NCBI GenBank assembly: GCA_022410635.1
Contig: JAJVDF010000782.1
Location: forward strand, 404,721-468,720
Reading direction: 5' to 3'
DNA: 64,000 bases
Source: Tretioscincus oriximinensis
Taxonomy: Eukaryota; Chordata; Lepidosauria; Squamata; Gymnophthalmidae
Shown here: positions 11,955 through 24,044 of the stretch, in pieces
How the letters are laid out: every line of letters begins with the position of its first letter
Position numbering within the stretch: the stretch's first letter is position 1
Program-made: the position numbers and the translations under genes
Notes under the pieces: model-generated
The model's database searches: none
The model's input: the letters and a program-made list of their open reading frames with translations, nothing else
Told to the model about the DNA's origin: nothing

Positions 11955-12790
11955 TTCCAGGAACCTCACAAGATCAAGGCCACTAGCAGGATGTCAAGAG
12001 CAAGTGAAGGTTTTGCCTTTGGGAAGCCCAGAAGCAATTGATGAGATGCCGAGTGGGACAGAATCCTGTAGGAGATGAACTGTGATCTGACCTCATAGGG
12101 CTTTTCTTGTGTTCCTTTCAATGGAGCAGAGATGAATCCATGGCTTCTAAAATGGATGCTTAGGAACCACCTGCAAGTCCGAGACACAATCCATATGCTT
12201 CTAAAAGCCATTTGCAGAGTGAAAAAGCAGCTGAAGGTTTTTGTTTTGTCTATTGCTTGACATTCCCAAAAGCAATTGGTGTGATACTGTGTGAGACATG
12301 ATGCCGGACTCTATGGGCTATCACCTGGTCCAAAGCACTTTCTTTAATTCTTGGAGGACAAGAATTTATTGAATTCTTAGCTATTACGGTGCCTCCAGCT
12401 TGGAGTCCCATGTGCAGGAAGTTGAAAGCAGGTGAAGGTTTTGCCTTTGTCTTCTGCTTGAGAAATCAAGAAGCAATTGGTGAGAAACTGCATGAGATAA
12501 GATGTTGCACTGACTAGATGAACTGTGGTCTGGTCTAGGTGGCTCTTATGTTCCTATCAACAAATTCTGGAGAATAGAGGTATCCGTGGCTTCTAAAATG
12601 GATGCTTAGGTACCACCTTAAGGTTGGAAAGATGAGCAGCATACCTCTAAAATCCTCTTGCAGATATTAAGAAAACAGATGAAGGTTTTGTCTTTGCCTA
12701 CTGCTTGAAATGCCCAGAATTAGTGGACACAAAATGCTGGACTTATGGTAGTAGGCCTGTCGCCTAATCCAGCAGAAGTTTTCTTCCTAC
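11955..12790 (+). repeat. Tandem array of CR1 3' ends with dimeric higher-order period
   Basis: Four successive copies of a CR1 3' piece (GTGAAGGTTTTGCC..., AGAAGCAATTG...) start near 11,985, 12,209, 12,425 and 12,657. Copies 1 and 3 share a 3' extension GGCTTCTAAAATGGATGCTT found at 12,141 and 12,587, which gives a 446-bp dimer period. This indicates segmental tandem duplication after CR1 insertion, not four insertions. Confidence 0.6.
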
Positions 12791-13719
12791 TTTGTAATCA
12801 CTGGAAGCATGTATCTCTGACCCCATGGAGTCTGTTCTATACAGACACCACCAAAAGGCACGTATTGTCTCCATGAATTTAAAGCCATCTCTGAGAAGCT
12901 TTATTGCTGAACATCTGCAGCTCTCTGTCTGGCCAATCTGATCTTTTCCAAAGCCAACACTGCGTCTTGTGGGAATGTGCTGTAAATTGCTGCGTAAAGT
13001 TCTTTCTCTTGCTGTACTGAAGAGAATAGGCCTTGATTGTTCTTAAGGTCTCATGTTTTTCAAAGAAAGAAAACTTACAAAATCCATGTTCTGCATAATT
13101 TTTAAATCTCAGTATGCTCCTCATTTTTTATTGTAGCTTAAAAGTCTTATAGAGTTTAGTATTCTCACATTTAAAAGGTGTTTCTGGACTGTATGGATTC
13201 TCTCCCTGCTGATCTTTTCTACACAGTGGTTCCAATGAAGGAAGTATTTTTTGTTCTTTCTTTCTTTCTCTCNTTTCTTTCTAATTGTCATATTCTAAAA
13301 TTAACAGACACTTAACACTACTTGCTCCTTCTCACCCTGAAAAACCTGCTGTTCGGTGTTGAATTTACAAATTATGAATGTGTAGCTTTTTGAGGCCAAC
13401 CAACTGTCACTCGTAAATATACACAACTTGTGGGTTTTAAGCATGTGAGTAATGAGAGGCCTCCATACCTATTCCCATGGTGTGTTTTTAACGAAAACAT
13501 GAGTAATATTTCAGGTGGGTAATATTTCAGACTAGATTTTTCCAAGGGCCGAATTGGGTGTATGTGAGAAATACGATGCCATTTTATTTGCAGTTCTTTT
13601 CTTCGGTATTCTTACTGCACAACTGAAAAACCCCACAACCCTGAAGTATTGAAAGATGTGTGCCTGACATGGATTCTTTCCTATCCTCCTATGGTAATCT
13701 GATGATTATGAATGCACTA
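12791..13719. other. Non-coding stretch, nothing recognised
   Basis: Only a short CTTT-rich microsatellite near 13,255-13,285 stands out. Confidence 0.35.
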
Positions 13720-13878
13720 GGCCGTATTCTGTTCCGGAAAGGTGCCCAAGGTGTCTGCTGTCCACATGCCATACTGGGCTAGCACAGGCCATGTTCTGTT
13801 CCAGAATGGAGCTAAGGAGCCTGATGTCTTCTTGCTATCCCAGGCTAGCACAGGCCATGGTCTGTGCTTGCCCAGAAA
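13720..13878 (+). repeat. Minisatellite, about 67-bp unit, 2.3 copies
   Basis: Units start with GGCC at 13,720, 13,787 and 13,853, each followed by a variant of ATTCTGTTCC(G/A)GAA. Units 1 and 2 end in GGGCTAGCACA or AGGCTAGCACA. The third unit is cut short. Confidence 0.6.
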
Positions 13879-13879
13879 G

Positions 13880-14325
13880 ACACAAGGCCAACAGGGCCCC
13901 TTAAATCCCTTGGTGGAACAGAATAAGACTTAGTACTTTTGAGCCTAAATTTGAAGGTAGCACATATGGCTGCAGCCATTCCATTTTTAATTCCATTATC
14001 TTTCCCTTCACTGAAATTTGTAACTAAGATTCCTCAGGCTGTAAAGAGAGGCTTGAGGCTGCTGTGTGTCAATCAGGCCTGTCCAGCTTTATTTGTATGC
14101 CTGCTGAGATCCTCCTGGATGCCTGCTTTGGCTTTTTATCTGGCCTGGCCTGTGGTGGCTGAGGAGATGTTGCCTCTGTGCCGATGCCTAGCAACGCGGC
14201 AGAAAGCCTCTCACTCCGATCAAGAGACCTGCTTTCAGTCAGGGATGGATAGCCTGCGTTAGTGCACTGTGGACAAGAAAGCAGTGATAAAAAAAACTTC
14301 AAAAGCTGTAGATAAAAAAGCAGAC
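13880..14325. other. Non-coding stretch, no known feature
   Basis: Moderately GC-rich unique-looking DNA. Its ORFs on both strands show no recognisable domain. Confidence 0.3.
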
Positions 14326-14327
14326 TG

Positions 14328-14463
14328 TGGCCTTTTCCGCATTGCGCCTTAATCTGGACTATGTCTCGGAACAAGAACCAGCCATAGTCTACACTGGCAT
14401 GCGGATGGTAGGCCCTTATTCTGAGATATAGCTCAGAATATGGCTCACTGCAGAAAGGGCCCT
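14328..14463. repeat. Fold-back repeat family P1 copy
   Basis: The ends are inverted: GGCCTTTTCCGCATTGCGCC at the left pairs with GGCTCACTGCAGAAAGGGCC at the right. The middle has the P1 block CATAGTCTACACTGGCATGC. Confidence 0.6.
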
Positions 14464-14669
14464 GCTACATTCTGCATTAGCATCTGTGTTATCATCTATA
14501 ATAAAACCAAGTCCAAAAACAGCTTTGAAACCAAATTTGGCTAAAATTGAAGACAACAACACAACTTTTGGGATGTTTGACCCATCTCTACCCTTTCTGC
14601 AGCAGAGCAACATTCAGAATTCAATATCAACTCTCAAGAACACTTGTAAGACTAACAAGAAGAAGGAAA

Positions 14670-14965
14670 AGAACTAGGTTCTTATACCCTGCTTTTCTCA
14701 CCTCAAAGGGATTCAAAGCGGCTTACAAGGGTATTTTGTCCGAAGGCTGACAATCTATATTCCCCACCAGACTGTGGTTGTTCCCATGTATCTACTTGCA
14801 GTCAGTTGCCATTTCTTGCAGTTCCTGCTTTCGAATAGCTGGGTTGGCTAGAGCTACAGGCTAGTGGAAGGTGCTCACCTCTCCCCACGTCCGATACAGG
14901 GCTTCAAAACCCCATCTCCCAGGTGAGAGACTGTTTCCTAAGCGACTGAGCGATTTGTGCCCACA
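14670..14965 (-). repeat. tRNA-derived SINE with RTE-type tail
   Basis: Reverse orientation. GGTTCTTATACCCTGCTTTT and CAAAGCGGCTTACAAGGG at the left are the tail. GCTGGGTTGGCTAGAGC and CGTCCGATACAGGGCTTC lie in the body, and CCTAAGCGACTGAGC at the right is the head. The closest relative in the window is 58,100-58,415. Confidence 0.7.
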
Positions 14966-16690
14966 TGATACTTTTAATTCTGCCTTGACACACAGTGGTG
15001 CAAGGTGGGCAGGAGAGGGTGTTGGCAGCATTTCCACTTTCCATGACCATCACTGTTGCATTCCATCTTGATATGCTCCATAGCCAGGCAGCAAAGCAAA
15101 GAGTCTCTTTCCTACCCCCGCCTTTGTCCTCTGCCCTCCTGGTACCACCCCCTCTTTCTTTGCTTGGCCTCTTCTGGACTGCTGAACCTNGGCACATCCT
15201 GGGCACAAACACTGGGAGATTTTTTATGTATGGCAGGATATTCTTTTTTTATATTAGTGGAACTCNTTTTTTGAATGTTTGCACTCCTGTGAATTTTGAG
15301 TCTGGTCAAGCACACATGTGCCCCATCTGACAACAGCATATGAGACTTATTTTCCTTTTCAGTAGCCCTGCTATGTGTGTGCAGTGCAATGGGCAATGGT
15401 AGACTCTCTCCCCCTTCACCTTGCCTCTGTTAAAGGAAAGGACCAGGGCTACAGCTGTGTAGCCAAAGCTGTGTCCTGGCCACGGCAATGGGCAGCAATA
15501 AAGAACAAAGGGGCTGGCATTCAAACCTGGCAATGAAGGACAATGTGGCGAGGCCATGGCATGTTAAAGTGAGCGTGGAGAGAGCTGCATTCCCCATTGC
15601 AGCCAGGCAGAAATAAAAGGACCGGCCTGAGAGATGCAAGGCTGAAGAAAAAATGGCCAGTGGCAAAAGCCGCACAGCCAAGTGGCATCCCCCCAGCCAG
15701 CAATGCCTCAGTGGCAAAGCGGTGCGGTCAAAGCACCATTGTAAATTTAAAGGCCTCTGGCCACTCTCCTCCACTTGCCCTCAGTTGAAGAAGGAGCAGA
15801 AAGTGGCTGGACTAGCTCTGACTCTCTGACTGCTTGGTGAAGGCTGAAATACATCCAGCTCCATCTCAAGCATCCAACAAAATGCTTAAGCATCAGATGC
15901 TAAAGTGTATGTGTCTATGCTACTACGCTTTTCATTGGCTAGAAATCTATGCTACAGGCCCTCCCATTGGATAGAGTTTTCTGCCCAATGAGAACCTTCC
16001 AGGGATGATCGACGAAGCTGAATTATTTAAAAGAAGAGATTACGTGTGCTGATAGTCTAGCCAGAGTTTGAAAATGGACGAGATCTTCTTTTAATAGTCC
16101 TTCCTCAGTCATATTTTCCTTACACAGCTTTCCCATCCTGGGGAAACCACCCTAAGCTGCATGTGTTGGCAGTGTGACAAATGTGGTATACAATGAACAT
16201 TGTAAAAACACAGCTTTGCTGACCACAGCTTTCCTTTCCACAGTCAGCAAATGGGGTATCCCTGTATGATGTAATGGTGCCATATCATATTGCACAAGTG
16301 AGTTCTGTTTATTGAATGCCAGCGATTAGGGTGAGATTGTTTTTGTACATCATTGTTGGGTGTCATCCAGTCAGGATCAACTATTGGCTGACTACATGGC
16401 CCTCTATGCAGTTTTGTTGGAGAGTCTCAGGCTGTAACCACACAACACTTGTTTATTGCAGAATTTCCTGATAATCCAGTTTACTGGTTTAATGCATATT
16501 CCAAGTTTATTTGGTCTGTCAGCTCTGACATTTAATATTTTATATGCACGAGACATACTCTCATGTCAGCCATTTTGTTTGCTGGTGGTTGGGAGGAAGT
16601 ACAGTTTGCTGGAGGATTCGCCAAACGCAAGAGAAATTTGAATTGTAAGTGGATTATTTACCCTTTCTTGACACAGTCATAGAGAGAAGA
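14966..16690. other. Non-coding stretch, nothing firmly recognised
   Basis: 15,360-15,800 is GC-richer with overlapping short ORFs on the minus strand, none with a known domain. 16,345-16,440 (CATCCAGTCAGGATCAAC) may be a decayed RTE-type fragment. Confidence 0.3.
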
Positions 16691-16694
16691 AGCT

Positions 16695-17080
16695 GGGAAT
16701 AAAGCACACAGAAGGGGCCTTGTTGGCTCAGACCATAGCTCTTCTAGTCTAGTATCTTGTCTCACATAGTGGCTAGGTAATTATTTCTGGCCATTCTTGA
16801 ACTTTCAACTACCGGTAGCTTCAACTGGCATTTGGGGCCTCTTGCTTGTTTCTGNAACCTGGAGGCTGTCCCTATCACCCATTCTACTAACCACTGAAAC
16901 ATCTGGTTCCTATGATTTTGTCTAATCCTTTCTTAAAGCGTTCCAGGTTAGCTTGCTATCACCACCTTCTTTTGCTGATAAATTTCATAAACCATTGACC
17001 CTCTAAGTAAAAAACATACTTCACTCATTCTCAACTTTCTCAAAGGGCATTCAGAGGAAATCTGTCAGTCAGATTAGAAT
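16695..17080 (-). repeat. CR1 3' fragment
   Basis: Reverse CR1 landmarks: GGCCTTGTTGGCTCAGACC, CTGGAGGCTGTCCCTATCAC and TATCACCACCTTCTTTTGC. Strongly decayed. Confidence 0.6.
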
Positions 17081-17942
17081 ACTAGGAGTACATTTCATGA
17101 GCATATGAAGAGAGGGTTGCCAGATAATTACACCAGGTGCATTGGGAGGGGGTGGCAGTCCCTCAAGCCCCTCAGGCATATCTAATAAACACCAGGTGTG
17201 GCCACTTANTAGATTTTATATGCTAATCGATCAGCCTTTTCATGGAAACTGGGTAGATATAGCCAGCAGATGTAGCTACTCTAACCTTCTCTACAGTGAC
17301 AAGAGTTTGTTAGCTAATACCAAGTTTCTTCAACCCTTCCCAGTATGGCACCATGGGAATAAAATCAAGCCCACAAAATGTAGTAGATAGCAGAGGGCAG
17401 AGAAAGACCTATATCTTTTTAACAATGCTTAAAGGCTTACAGTTTCCTTCATCTGTGCCTCCAGAAGAAGAAAATTACATTGAAAACTTTCAGCTGGAGT
17501 TAATGAGATCCCAGGGCATTTGACCCGCAGTTAGTTCCACAGCCACCTCGGAGAGCATTTTTCTCAAGACATTCAGACCTAGACTGCCGATAATAACAAA
17601 CTACACAGCAAGGATCAAGGAATACGAGCTCACACCTGCACACTTCCATCTGAAAAGGAAGTGTATTATTTCAGCTGTTTTCTTAACATTCCTAGGCAAT
17701 CCAAACTTATGTGGTTATAGATCCATGATACTATGCTGTGGGATCTGGGAGTGGAATAAGAAAGATGATTGGAGATTAAGCTTTGGTATTATTTAGTTGC
17801 CCAGGAAGTAGATGTTCACCTGTTCAATATATTAATGGAATAAAACAATGGAAAGTATAGTGCGTGAATTCTGGTCACTTACACCTTCCCCTTGTCAAAA
17901 AAGATAAAGCTGTAGCAGTCATTCGTGGACAAAATGTAATGA

Positions 17943-18152
17943 TTCTAAGCCAGTGGTTCCCAACCTTTTTTTGGCCATGCCCCACCTAAGCATCTCTAAT
18001 TGAATTATTCGAAAAGGGAACTCCTATTCACATGGAGGAAGCCTAAAAGGTCATTAACTTGGTATAACAAGCTTGCAAATTCTCGAATTGCCCCCTCAAA
18101 AATTGCCTCCCTGTGGGGGGTGCGCCACACGTTGGGAACCAGGGTTCTAAGC
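17943..18152. mobile_element. hAT-type MITE with 8-bp target duplication
   Basis: The element runs 17,951-18,144 with inverted ends CAGTGGTTCCCAACC and GTTGGGAACCAGGG. TTCTAAGC stands on both sides (17,943-17,950 and 18,145-18,152), a perfect 8-bp duplication as hAT elements make. At 194 bp it has no coding capacity and must be non-autonomous. Confidence 0.85.
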
Positions 18153-20285
18153 CCTTGTGTATTTGTGGATTGGGAATTATGTAGTGTTCCAATATTTACA
18201 ACTTGGGCATTACTAAGTCATGACATTTCAAGGCCTTGGAGGCCTTTTGGTGAGGTACAGACACAACACAGCATCAGAAGGCCATAAAACATGTATTTAG
18301 CCTGTTCAGAGGTAGCCTGCAGTACATGATTCCTGCAATACCTTTCCTATGGTTAATCTTGTCCTTTAAATTCTCTCCTGTTCACCCTTCTGGCAAGTCT
18401 TTTGCATCTTCCTTGAGATCAGGTTCAGATTCATGTGTTGCAGTCTAAAACCAGATCAGCATAGAGAGCTTTCCCAGCTAACTGAAAGTAGGTGGCTTAG
18501 AAGCTTTCTTCTGCATTGAGAGGGCCATATATTAATAAGGCACATAAGGAGTGGCAGAGATGAGACTGTGTTACTACCCAAAAGTAATGGCCAGTGGAGG
18601 ACTTCATTCTTCCCTTGGTAAAGAGCCTGATAATAGGAAAGTTTTGGAAGGAATAGAAGTGGCCAATAACTTCCCCCATTAGCGCTGAAGAATGGTTGCC
18701 TATATTGGGAAGCAGAAGTTGGAATTCCAGTATTGTTATGATCTGTCAGTTAAGCGGCATGGAGGTGGAACCTCCCATCCCTACCATGTTGTAAACTCTG
18801 TGCATGTGGGCACATAGCTCTGTTGAGTGGACTAGGTGGTCCTGGTCCTCAGTCCAAATGAGTTGTTGCCTTTGGTACAGTCTTGGACTCAGCTGACAGA
18901 ATTCAAGTTTTAGCTTTTGGATTCCTTTTCCAAACTTTGAAGTCAGTTTTATTTAATTAACATTGATCTGAGTAATCTTGGATATTGGTTAAAGCAAGTG
19001 GACCCAGTTTCCCATTGTTTTCTATGGAGATCCTGAAGCTAAATCCACAATCCCTAATTTCTTTTAGGAGCAGAAACTCTGATGTCTAAAAGGTTTTCCA
19101 AACAGCAAAGGTTTTCTGGCAAATTTTCTTAGATTTCATGGAGAATGGGATCTACAAAAATGTGATGTGAAAAGTAAGGAAGGACATCTCATTAGTCTAT
19201 ATATCTCATGAGAGAAGAAGTGCCTATTTTGGTCTCTGAAGATAGGCCTAGAGAAAACATGGTTATGAGATAGAGATTCCAAGAAATGATGAGTCCTGGA
19301 ATCAGATCACAACATTGACATTTTATTAGGCTTATGATGCTCATTACTTACTTTTTGTTCATACAAATTCTGGAAAAGTTGGGTTCTTGGTCATGGGTTG
19401 ATGAATGTGCACTTCTTACTTGGACTGGATTTTTGAAATCCAAGGGCACTTCTTGGACATTTTAACAGATTGGGTGAGAGGTTGGGAGTGTCCACCATGT
19501 TCTTTTCTGACATTTCACAATTTCATTGGTAGGATGTTGTTCCCACCTTTAAAACTAGTAGTTAATAGGCTGTCATAAGCAAGCCAATCACCAAAGTACA
19601 CACCTTGCCAATGAATTAACCAATAAGAAACTAGCACTATTAGGGATGTTATTGCCAGACTTGGAGGCTCGAACAGACATCCGTGAGAGTGGATTTGGTT
19701 TTGAGCAACATAATTGTGCCTTTTCTGACACTTGAAGGCTTGTTTGGATACAGCTTTTGTCTTTCTTGATGGTAGAGACTAAGAAGGCATAGCAAGATGC
19801 TCAGAGAAGCTTTTTCCTAAAGGGAATTGCCATTGTAGCATATGAGCATATGAAGATGTAAATGGTACACTGTGTCTTGTGATTGGATATTGTATGAGAA
19901 GAGCTTTTCATTTGCCAGTGAAATGATCAAGCCAATTCCAGCTCAGCAGATGAAATGGGCCTGCAGTTCCTTAGCTGGTCTTCTTGGCATCTAAGCCCGC
20001 CTTCAGATCCAAGGCTGCATGCCATGTTTCTTCACATGAGGTTGGACTGTGTAAGCTTCTACATTAGCCTCATCTGCTAAAAAACAACAATCCAGAACTA
20101 TTGGTGCCCAGCAATGTTCTTCGTTGTCTGAATATCCCCCAGCTGCAGACTGCCTGTAAATTCCACTTGGACGTTCCTAAGCAGGAATTGACATTGGCTC
20201 TGCTGCTAACTGGCGAGTTTTTCCACCTGCTCTGAGTAAATGTAGAACGTTTTCAGTTGCTTGCCCTTCAGCATCAAACAAACAA
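18153..20285. other. Non-coding stretch, nothing recognised
   Basis: About 2.1 kb with no recognisable exon, RNA gene or known repeat, one of the longest repeat-free blocks upstream of the gene. Confidence 0.35.
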
Positions 20286-20289
20286 CCAT

Positions 20290-20700
20290 AAAGGCAAAAC
20301 CATCATCCACTTGCAACTCCCTTCAAAGGGACTTCAGGCATCCTGTCTGTCTTTCCAACCTGGAGGCTGTATCTAGTCACCCATTGTGGCAGCCAGTTGA
20401 CACAATAGGTCTCCAAGAATTTATCTAGTCATTTCTTAAAATTATCCAANCTGATTGCTGTCGCCATTTCTTCTGGAAGTAAATTCCATAGATTGATGAC
20501 CTTCTGGGTGAAGAAATACATTATCCTTCCTAACACTTCTGCCCATCAGCTTCATTGAGTAGCCCTTCATTGAGTAGAACTAGTGATAGTTCTCTTAGTG
20601 ATAGAGGAAAACAATGTTTCCTTTCCACCCTATGCATGATTTCATGTCCTTTAATTATATCACCTCTTAAATGTTGATTTTTCTGGCCAGCATCTAGTTT
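20290..20700 (-). repeat. CR1 3' fragment
   Basis: Reverse CR1 3' region: TTTCCAACCTGGAGGCTGTA, TTCTTCTGGAAGTAAATTCC and TGGGTGAAGAAATACATTAT. It contains an internal short duplication TTCATTGAGTAG (about 20,552 and 20,568). Confidence 0.7.
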
Positions 20701-20825
20701 GGCGTCGTTTTCTCCATACTTCCATATGCAGAAGCAGACTAGTTATATGATGCATCTGAATATTCTTTCATCATTCCTCCATATTAACAAGTGTTGAGTT
20801 CCTAGAAAACCTAAGTGAATCTGTG

Positions 20826-20922
20826 GTGGTGGTTCTCATACTGTGTATCCCTAAATGTTCTTAAACAAATCCCAGAATTTAGGGGAAATTAGGAGTAGTT
20901 CAAGAATGTTTAAGAACTACTG
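20826..20922. mobile_element. Possible small hAT MITE
   Basis: GGTGGTTCTCATACTGTG at the left and TTTAAGAACTACTGG at the right are near inverted ends of the hAT CAGTGGTTCTCAAAC type, about 95 bp apart. No clear 8-bp target duplication. Confidence 0.35.
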
Positions 20923-21741
20923 GCTTTCAGGAGACAAAATCTGTAGTTTATTTCTTCTTTAGAAGAAAAAAAAACATTTCTGAAGATAAGTTGGAAGATA
21001 TGGTACCAATTAGCCACTTGACCCAAATCTTGCCCTGATTTATGGTAGCCAAATGGCTGCACTGATGTTTGAGAAAGAGGCTTTGTGTAGCTTGTACAAA
21101 TNCCTACGAGAAGAGCCCTGGTGCATGTTTGAAGGAGAGGAAGAGCTGTGTGAGAAATGTTAAATGGATAGCAAAACAAGTTTTGCTCATGAAGTCATGA
21201 GTTTTTGGGATCACTAATAAGAAAATCTTCTACATTTTTCAAGTTGCAACCCATGCCAGNTATAGCTTCTCAAGATGATGGAGGATTGATGGGGATTAAT
21301 GAAAATACTGCAAAACTATCTTAAAGGAAATGATCAGTTTATAGCTTGTTTGAATGGGATAATTGGAGTTTTTCTTGTGTGAAGCATGAGCTTTGTAATG
21401 TCTTTTCTGAGCAGGACTGGAAGTGCCATCATCCCAGGCACCATTCTGGGAAACAGTGACTGGAAGTGATGCCGTTGTGATGTCACCTCTGGGCTCAGGG
21501 TGCCTTTTTCAGAAGCAGGGGCAGAAGTGACATCACAATGATGTCACTCTTCCCCCATCAGCGTATTTATTGTACATCCTCATTGGGGGGGGGGGGATGT
21601 GAGAATGAAAATGCTGATAAAACATATGAGACTCTCGTGTGACTTCCAGCACTGTTAGGTAAGGCAGAATGCCTACTGAATTTTTGCACACAGGAGGCAG
21701 CTTGCTCCATTAGAGACTTCAGTTTTCAGAAGACACTTGGG

Positions 21742-21894
21742 TCCTTCCCACAGTGAGCCTTATTCTAGGCTATATCTTAGAATAAGGGCGTGTCATTTAT
21801 TGCCTGTCATAATCTACACTAGCATTCATATAGCAGATCCCTATTCTGAGATATGCTCTAGGATAAGGTTCAGTGTGGGAAAGGGCTTTTGATT
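21742..21894. repeat. Fold-back repeat family P1, best copy
   Basis: The left arm CCTTCCCACAGTGAGCCTTA and right arm AAGGTTCAGTGTGGGAAAGG are inverted, with further pairing over about 60 bp inward. The centre holds TAATCTACACTAGCATTC. No coding capacity. It behaves like a MITE or fold-back element; the superfamily is not known to me. Confidence 0.65.
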
Positions 21895-22229
21895 TGTCAG
21901 CTGAAGACGGGCGTATCCTTGTACTGGTGATGAGAAAAACAGAAAGCAAGTGAACAACATCCTGCTGATCGTTACACTTCTTATGACAGGGAATGCATTT
22001 AATCTGGGGAGAGTTATATTGAGCTGTTGGCTATTGTAGGACTCAACTATGTTTTATATTGTTTAAATAAAATGCAAAACTGGTCTTTAACAAGTGAAAA
22101 CAGGTTGATTTCCAGCTTAAAGGAGCCATGTGCTGTGTTAAAAGCATTGCTATATTGCTTTCAAGAATAACTGCAGACCTGTGTGTGGCATGTGGGTCAA
22201 GTTCTATCTACATAGCTTATTATTTATTT

Positions 22230-22560
22230 ACTTACATTTATGGTATATTCCACCTTATACCCAAGAGTGTCAAGGTGGATCACATTAAAAGACCATAAAA
22301 CAATTAAAATGGAACAATTAAAAATTGGCTCAGCCGAAGGCAAGGGTGGACAAGTGCACCTTCACCAGGTGTCCAAACATGTACAGCATAGATGTTCGAC
22401 ACATCCCAGGGGAGGCCAGTCCACGACCTAGGGGCCATCATAGAGAAAGCTCTTCTATGTATCCACACTCTCTTGGTGAGCGAAGAAGATGGGAGCCTCA
22501 GTGGAAGATCTTAAGGTTGGACATAGCCGTAGACTCCTTTTGAGTTCTGCCCTAAATGAT
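22230..22560 (-). repeat. L2-like LINE 3' end
   Basis: The left edge is TTATTTATTTACTTACATTT, then a TATACCCAAGAGTGTCAAGG block: the reversed 3' tail shared with 35,905, 34,610 and 45,046. The rest matches untranslated/C-terminal LINE DNA in decayed form. Confidence 0.55.
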
Positions 22561-22664
22561 GGAACAGCCTTTTGCTGGGTTTCAGTTTAATCATAGGCAG
22601 TCAGGTAAGATACCACACACTTTTGTTGCCAACAGTGTTGCTTGTCAACCTGTTGCCCATAAAT

Positions 22665-23070
22665 TAAGAACATCAGAGCCATACTGGATTGGGCCAGTGC
22701 CCATCTAGTCCAGCATTCTGTCTCACACAGAGGCCCACCAGATGCACCTGGGCAGTCTGAGCAGAGGAAAGCAAAATATGCATCTGTTCGTGACTCCCTG
22801 CAAATGGTATTTCAGGAGTCCTGCCTGTTGCTCCATCCTGGAGGCAACATCCAGTCATCCATCCTAGTACCCATTTATACCCTTGGTGTCCATAAATCTG
22901 TCTAGTCCTACCTTGAAGCTATCCAAGCTGTTAGCTATCACCACCTCTTCTGGAAGTAAATTCTACAGGCCGATGACCTTGTGGGTGAAAAAATTCTTTC
23001 CTTTGTTCTCACATTTCTGCCCATCAGTGCCATCTGGTCTTAGTGTTGTGAGATAGAGAAAACACCCCGT
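22665..23070 (-). repeat. CR1 3' fragment
   Basis: Well-kept reverse CR1 3' end: CATCTAGTCCAGCATTCTGT, CCACCAGATGCACCTGGGCA, CTGTTAGCTATCACCACCTC. It closely resembles the copies at 32,825 and 63,550 (reversed), so it belongs to a younger CR1 group. Confidence 0.8.
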
Positions 23071-23096
23071 CTACCCCATAAAAAGAATTCTGCACT

Positions 23097-23178
23097 GTAG
23101 TCGGCAGGATTTGAACCTGCGCAAGGAGACCCCAATGGATTTCTAGTCCATCGCCTTAATCACTCAGCCACGACTTAC
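23097..23178 (-). tRNA. tRNA-Ser(AGA)-like gene or pseudogene
   Basis: The minus strand reads TGGCTGAGTGGTTAAGG (box A and D arm), GGACTAGAAATCC (anticodon stem-loop with AGA), a long class II variable arm, and GGTTCAAATCC (box B/T arm), ending GCCGACTAC. This is tRNA-Ser(AGA). A run of five T lies about 12 nt after the 3' end, a pol III stop. The acceptor stem has one extra A on the 5' side and the variable-arm stem needs two G-T pairs, so a decayed copy is as likely as a working gene. It sits next to a CR1 end. Confidence 0.8.
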
Positions 23179-24040
23179 CTGTTATTGGTGAGGGAATCTC
23201 CTGCTCATCTGGCAAGTGTTCCCATTGCAGGTGGCCAATCTGAAGAGCCATCAGTTTTGCAAGGTGGAAGCTATTTGCATGATTAGTAAGAAGGCAATGC
23301 TGACTGGATTTGTGACCAATGAAGGCCATTTGCCCCTCTAATAACTTTGGGGACCAGAATGACATGTTGAGTGTTCCTTGGTAAGCTGCTGATACTCTTA
23401 ATAATCAAGATATCAGAATTCATTCTGGATAGTCTGATTTCCTACCATCTGTGCCAGGTTTCCTTCGCCATTGCAGCTAGGAATCATTTGCCCCTTTCCC
23501 GGGCCTTCCTTCCCACATTTGTGCCTTTAGCTCTGCCTTCTTTATTTATTGATGGCCAGAGGCCGCAGTGTTGTCGGATTGCATCAAGGAGATGAGGTTG
23601 CTACTCGGTCAACACGAAGCCGGCAGTGGAGTGGAAACGACGCACAGCAGGGGGATAGCTCAGAAGTTCTGGGGCTCTCCCACAGAACGGCAGTGTTTAG
23701 ATATAGCAATATATTGCTTGAGCTACTTACAGATGGCAAGTAAATGGTGTCGCAGAAAGGCACACAGCAACGGATATCCATGCGTACGGACATATGGGCA
23801 CCCTGCAGATCAGTTTCTCCCCGGGTTGGTTGCTGTAGCCCAGAGGCTGGTGTGACTTGATATCATGGCAGTTCCTGACACAGGCAAAGTTTTTAGCATC
23901 TCTGGATGTTGGTGTGGGTTAATATCTAGACAAGGAATCATTAATTAGGTTTTGAGCTTCGAAAGGCATACTTAGCCATCGTTCATTTAGAAATAAAGGC
24001 ATGGAAGTAACTTGGATATTTATAAATGACTTCTTGGTGG
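23179..24040. other. Non-coding stretch, nothing recognised
   Basis: It has a CpG-containing block at 23,540-23,860 with short ORFs but no domain. No known repeat. Confidence 0.3.
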
Positions 24041-24044
24041 ATGG

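Noticed and set aside
15430..15774. 114-residue minus-strand ORF in a GC-richer block.
   Set aside because: Overlaps other ORFs on both strands, no domain, no transcript signals.
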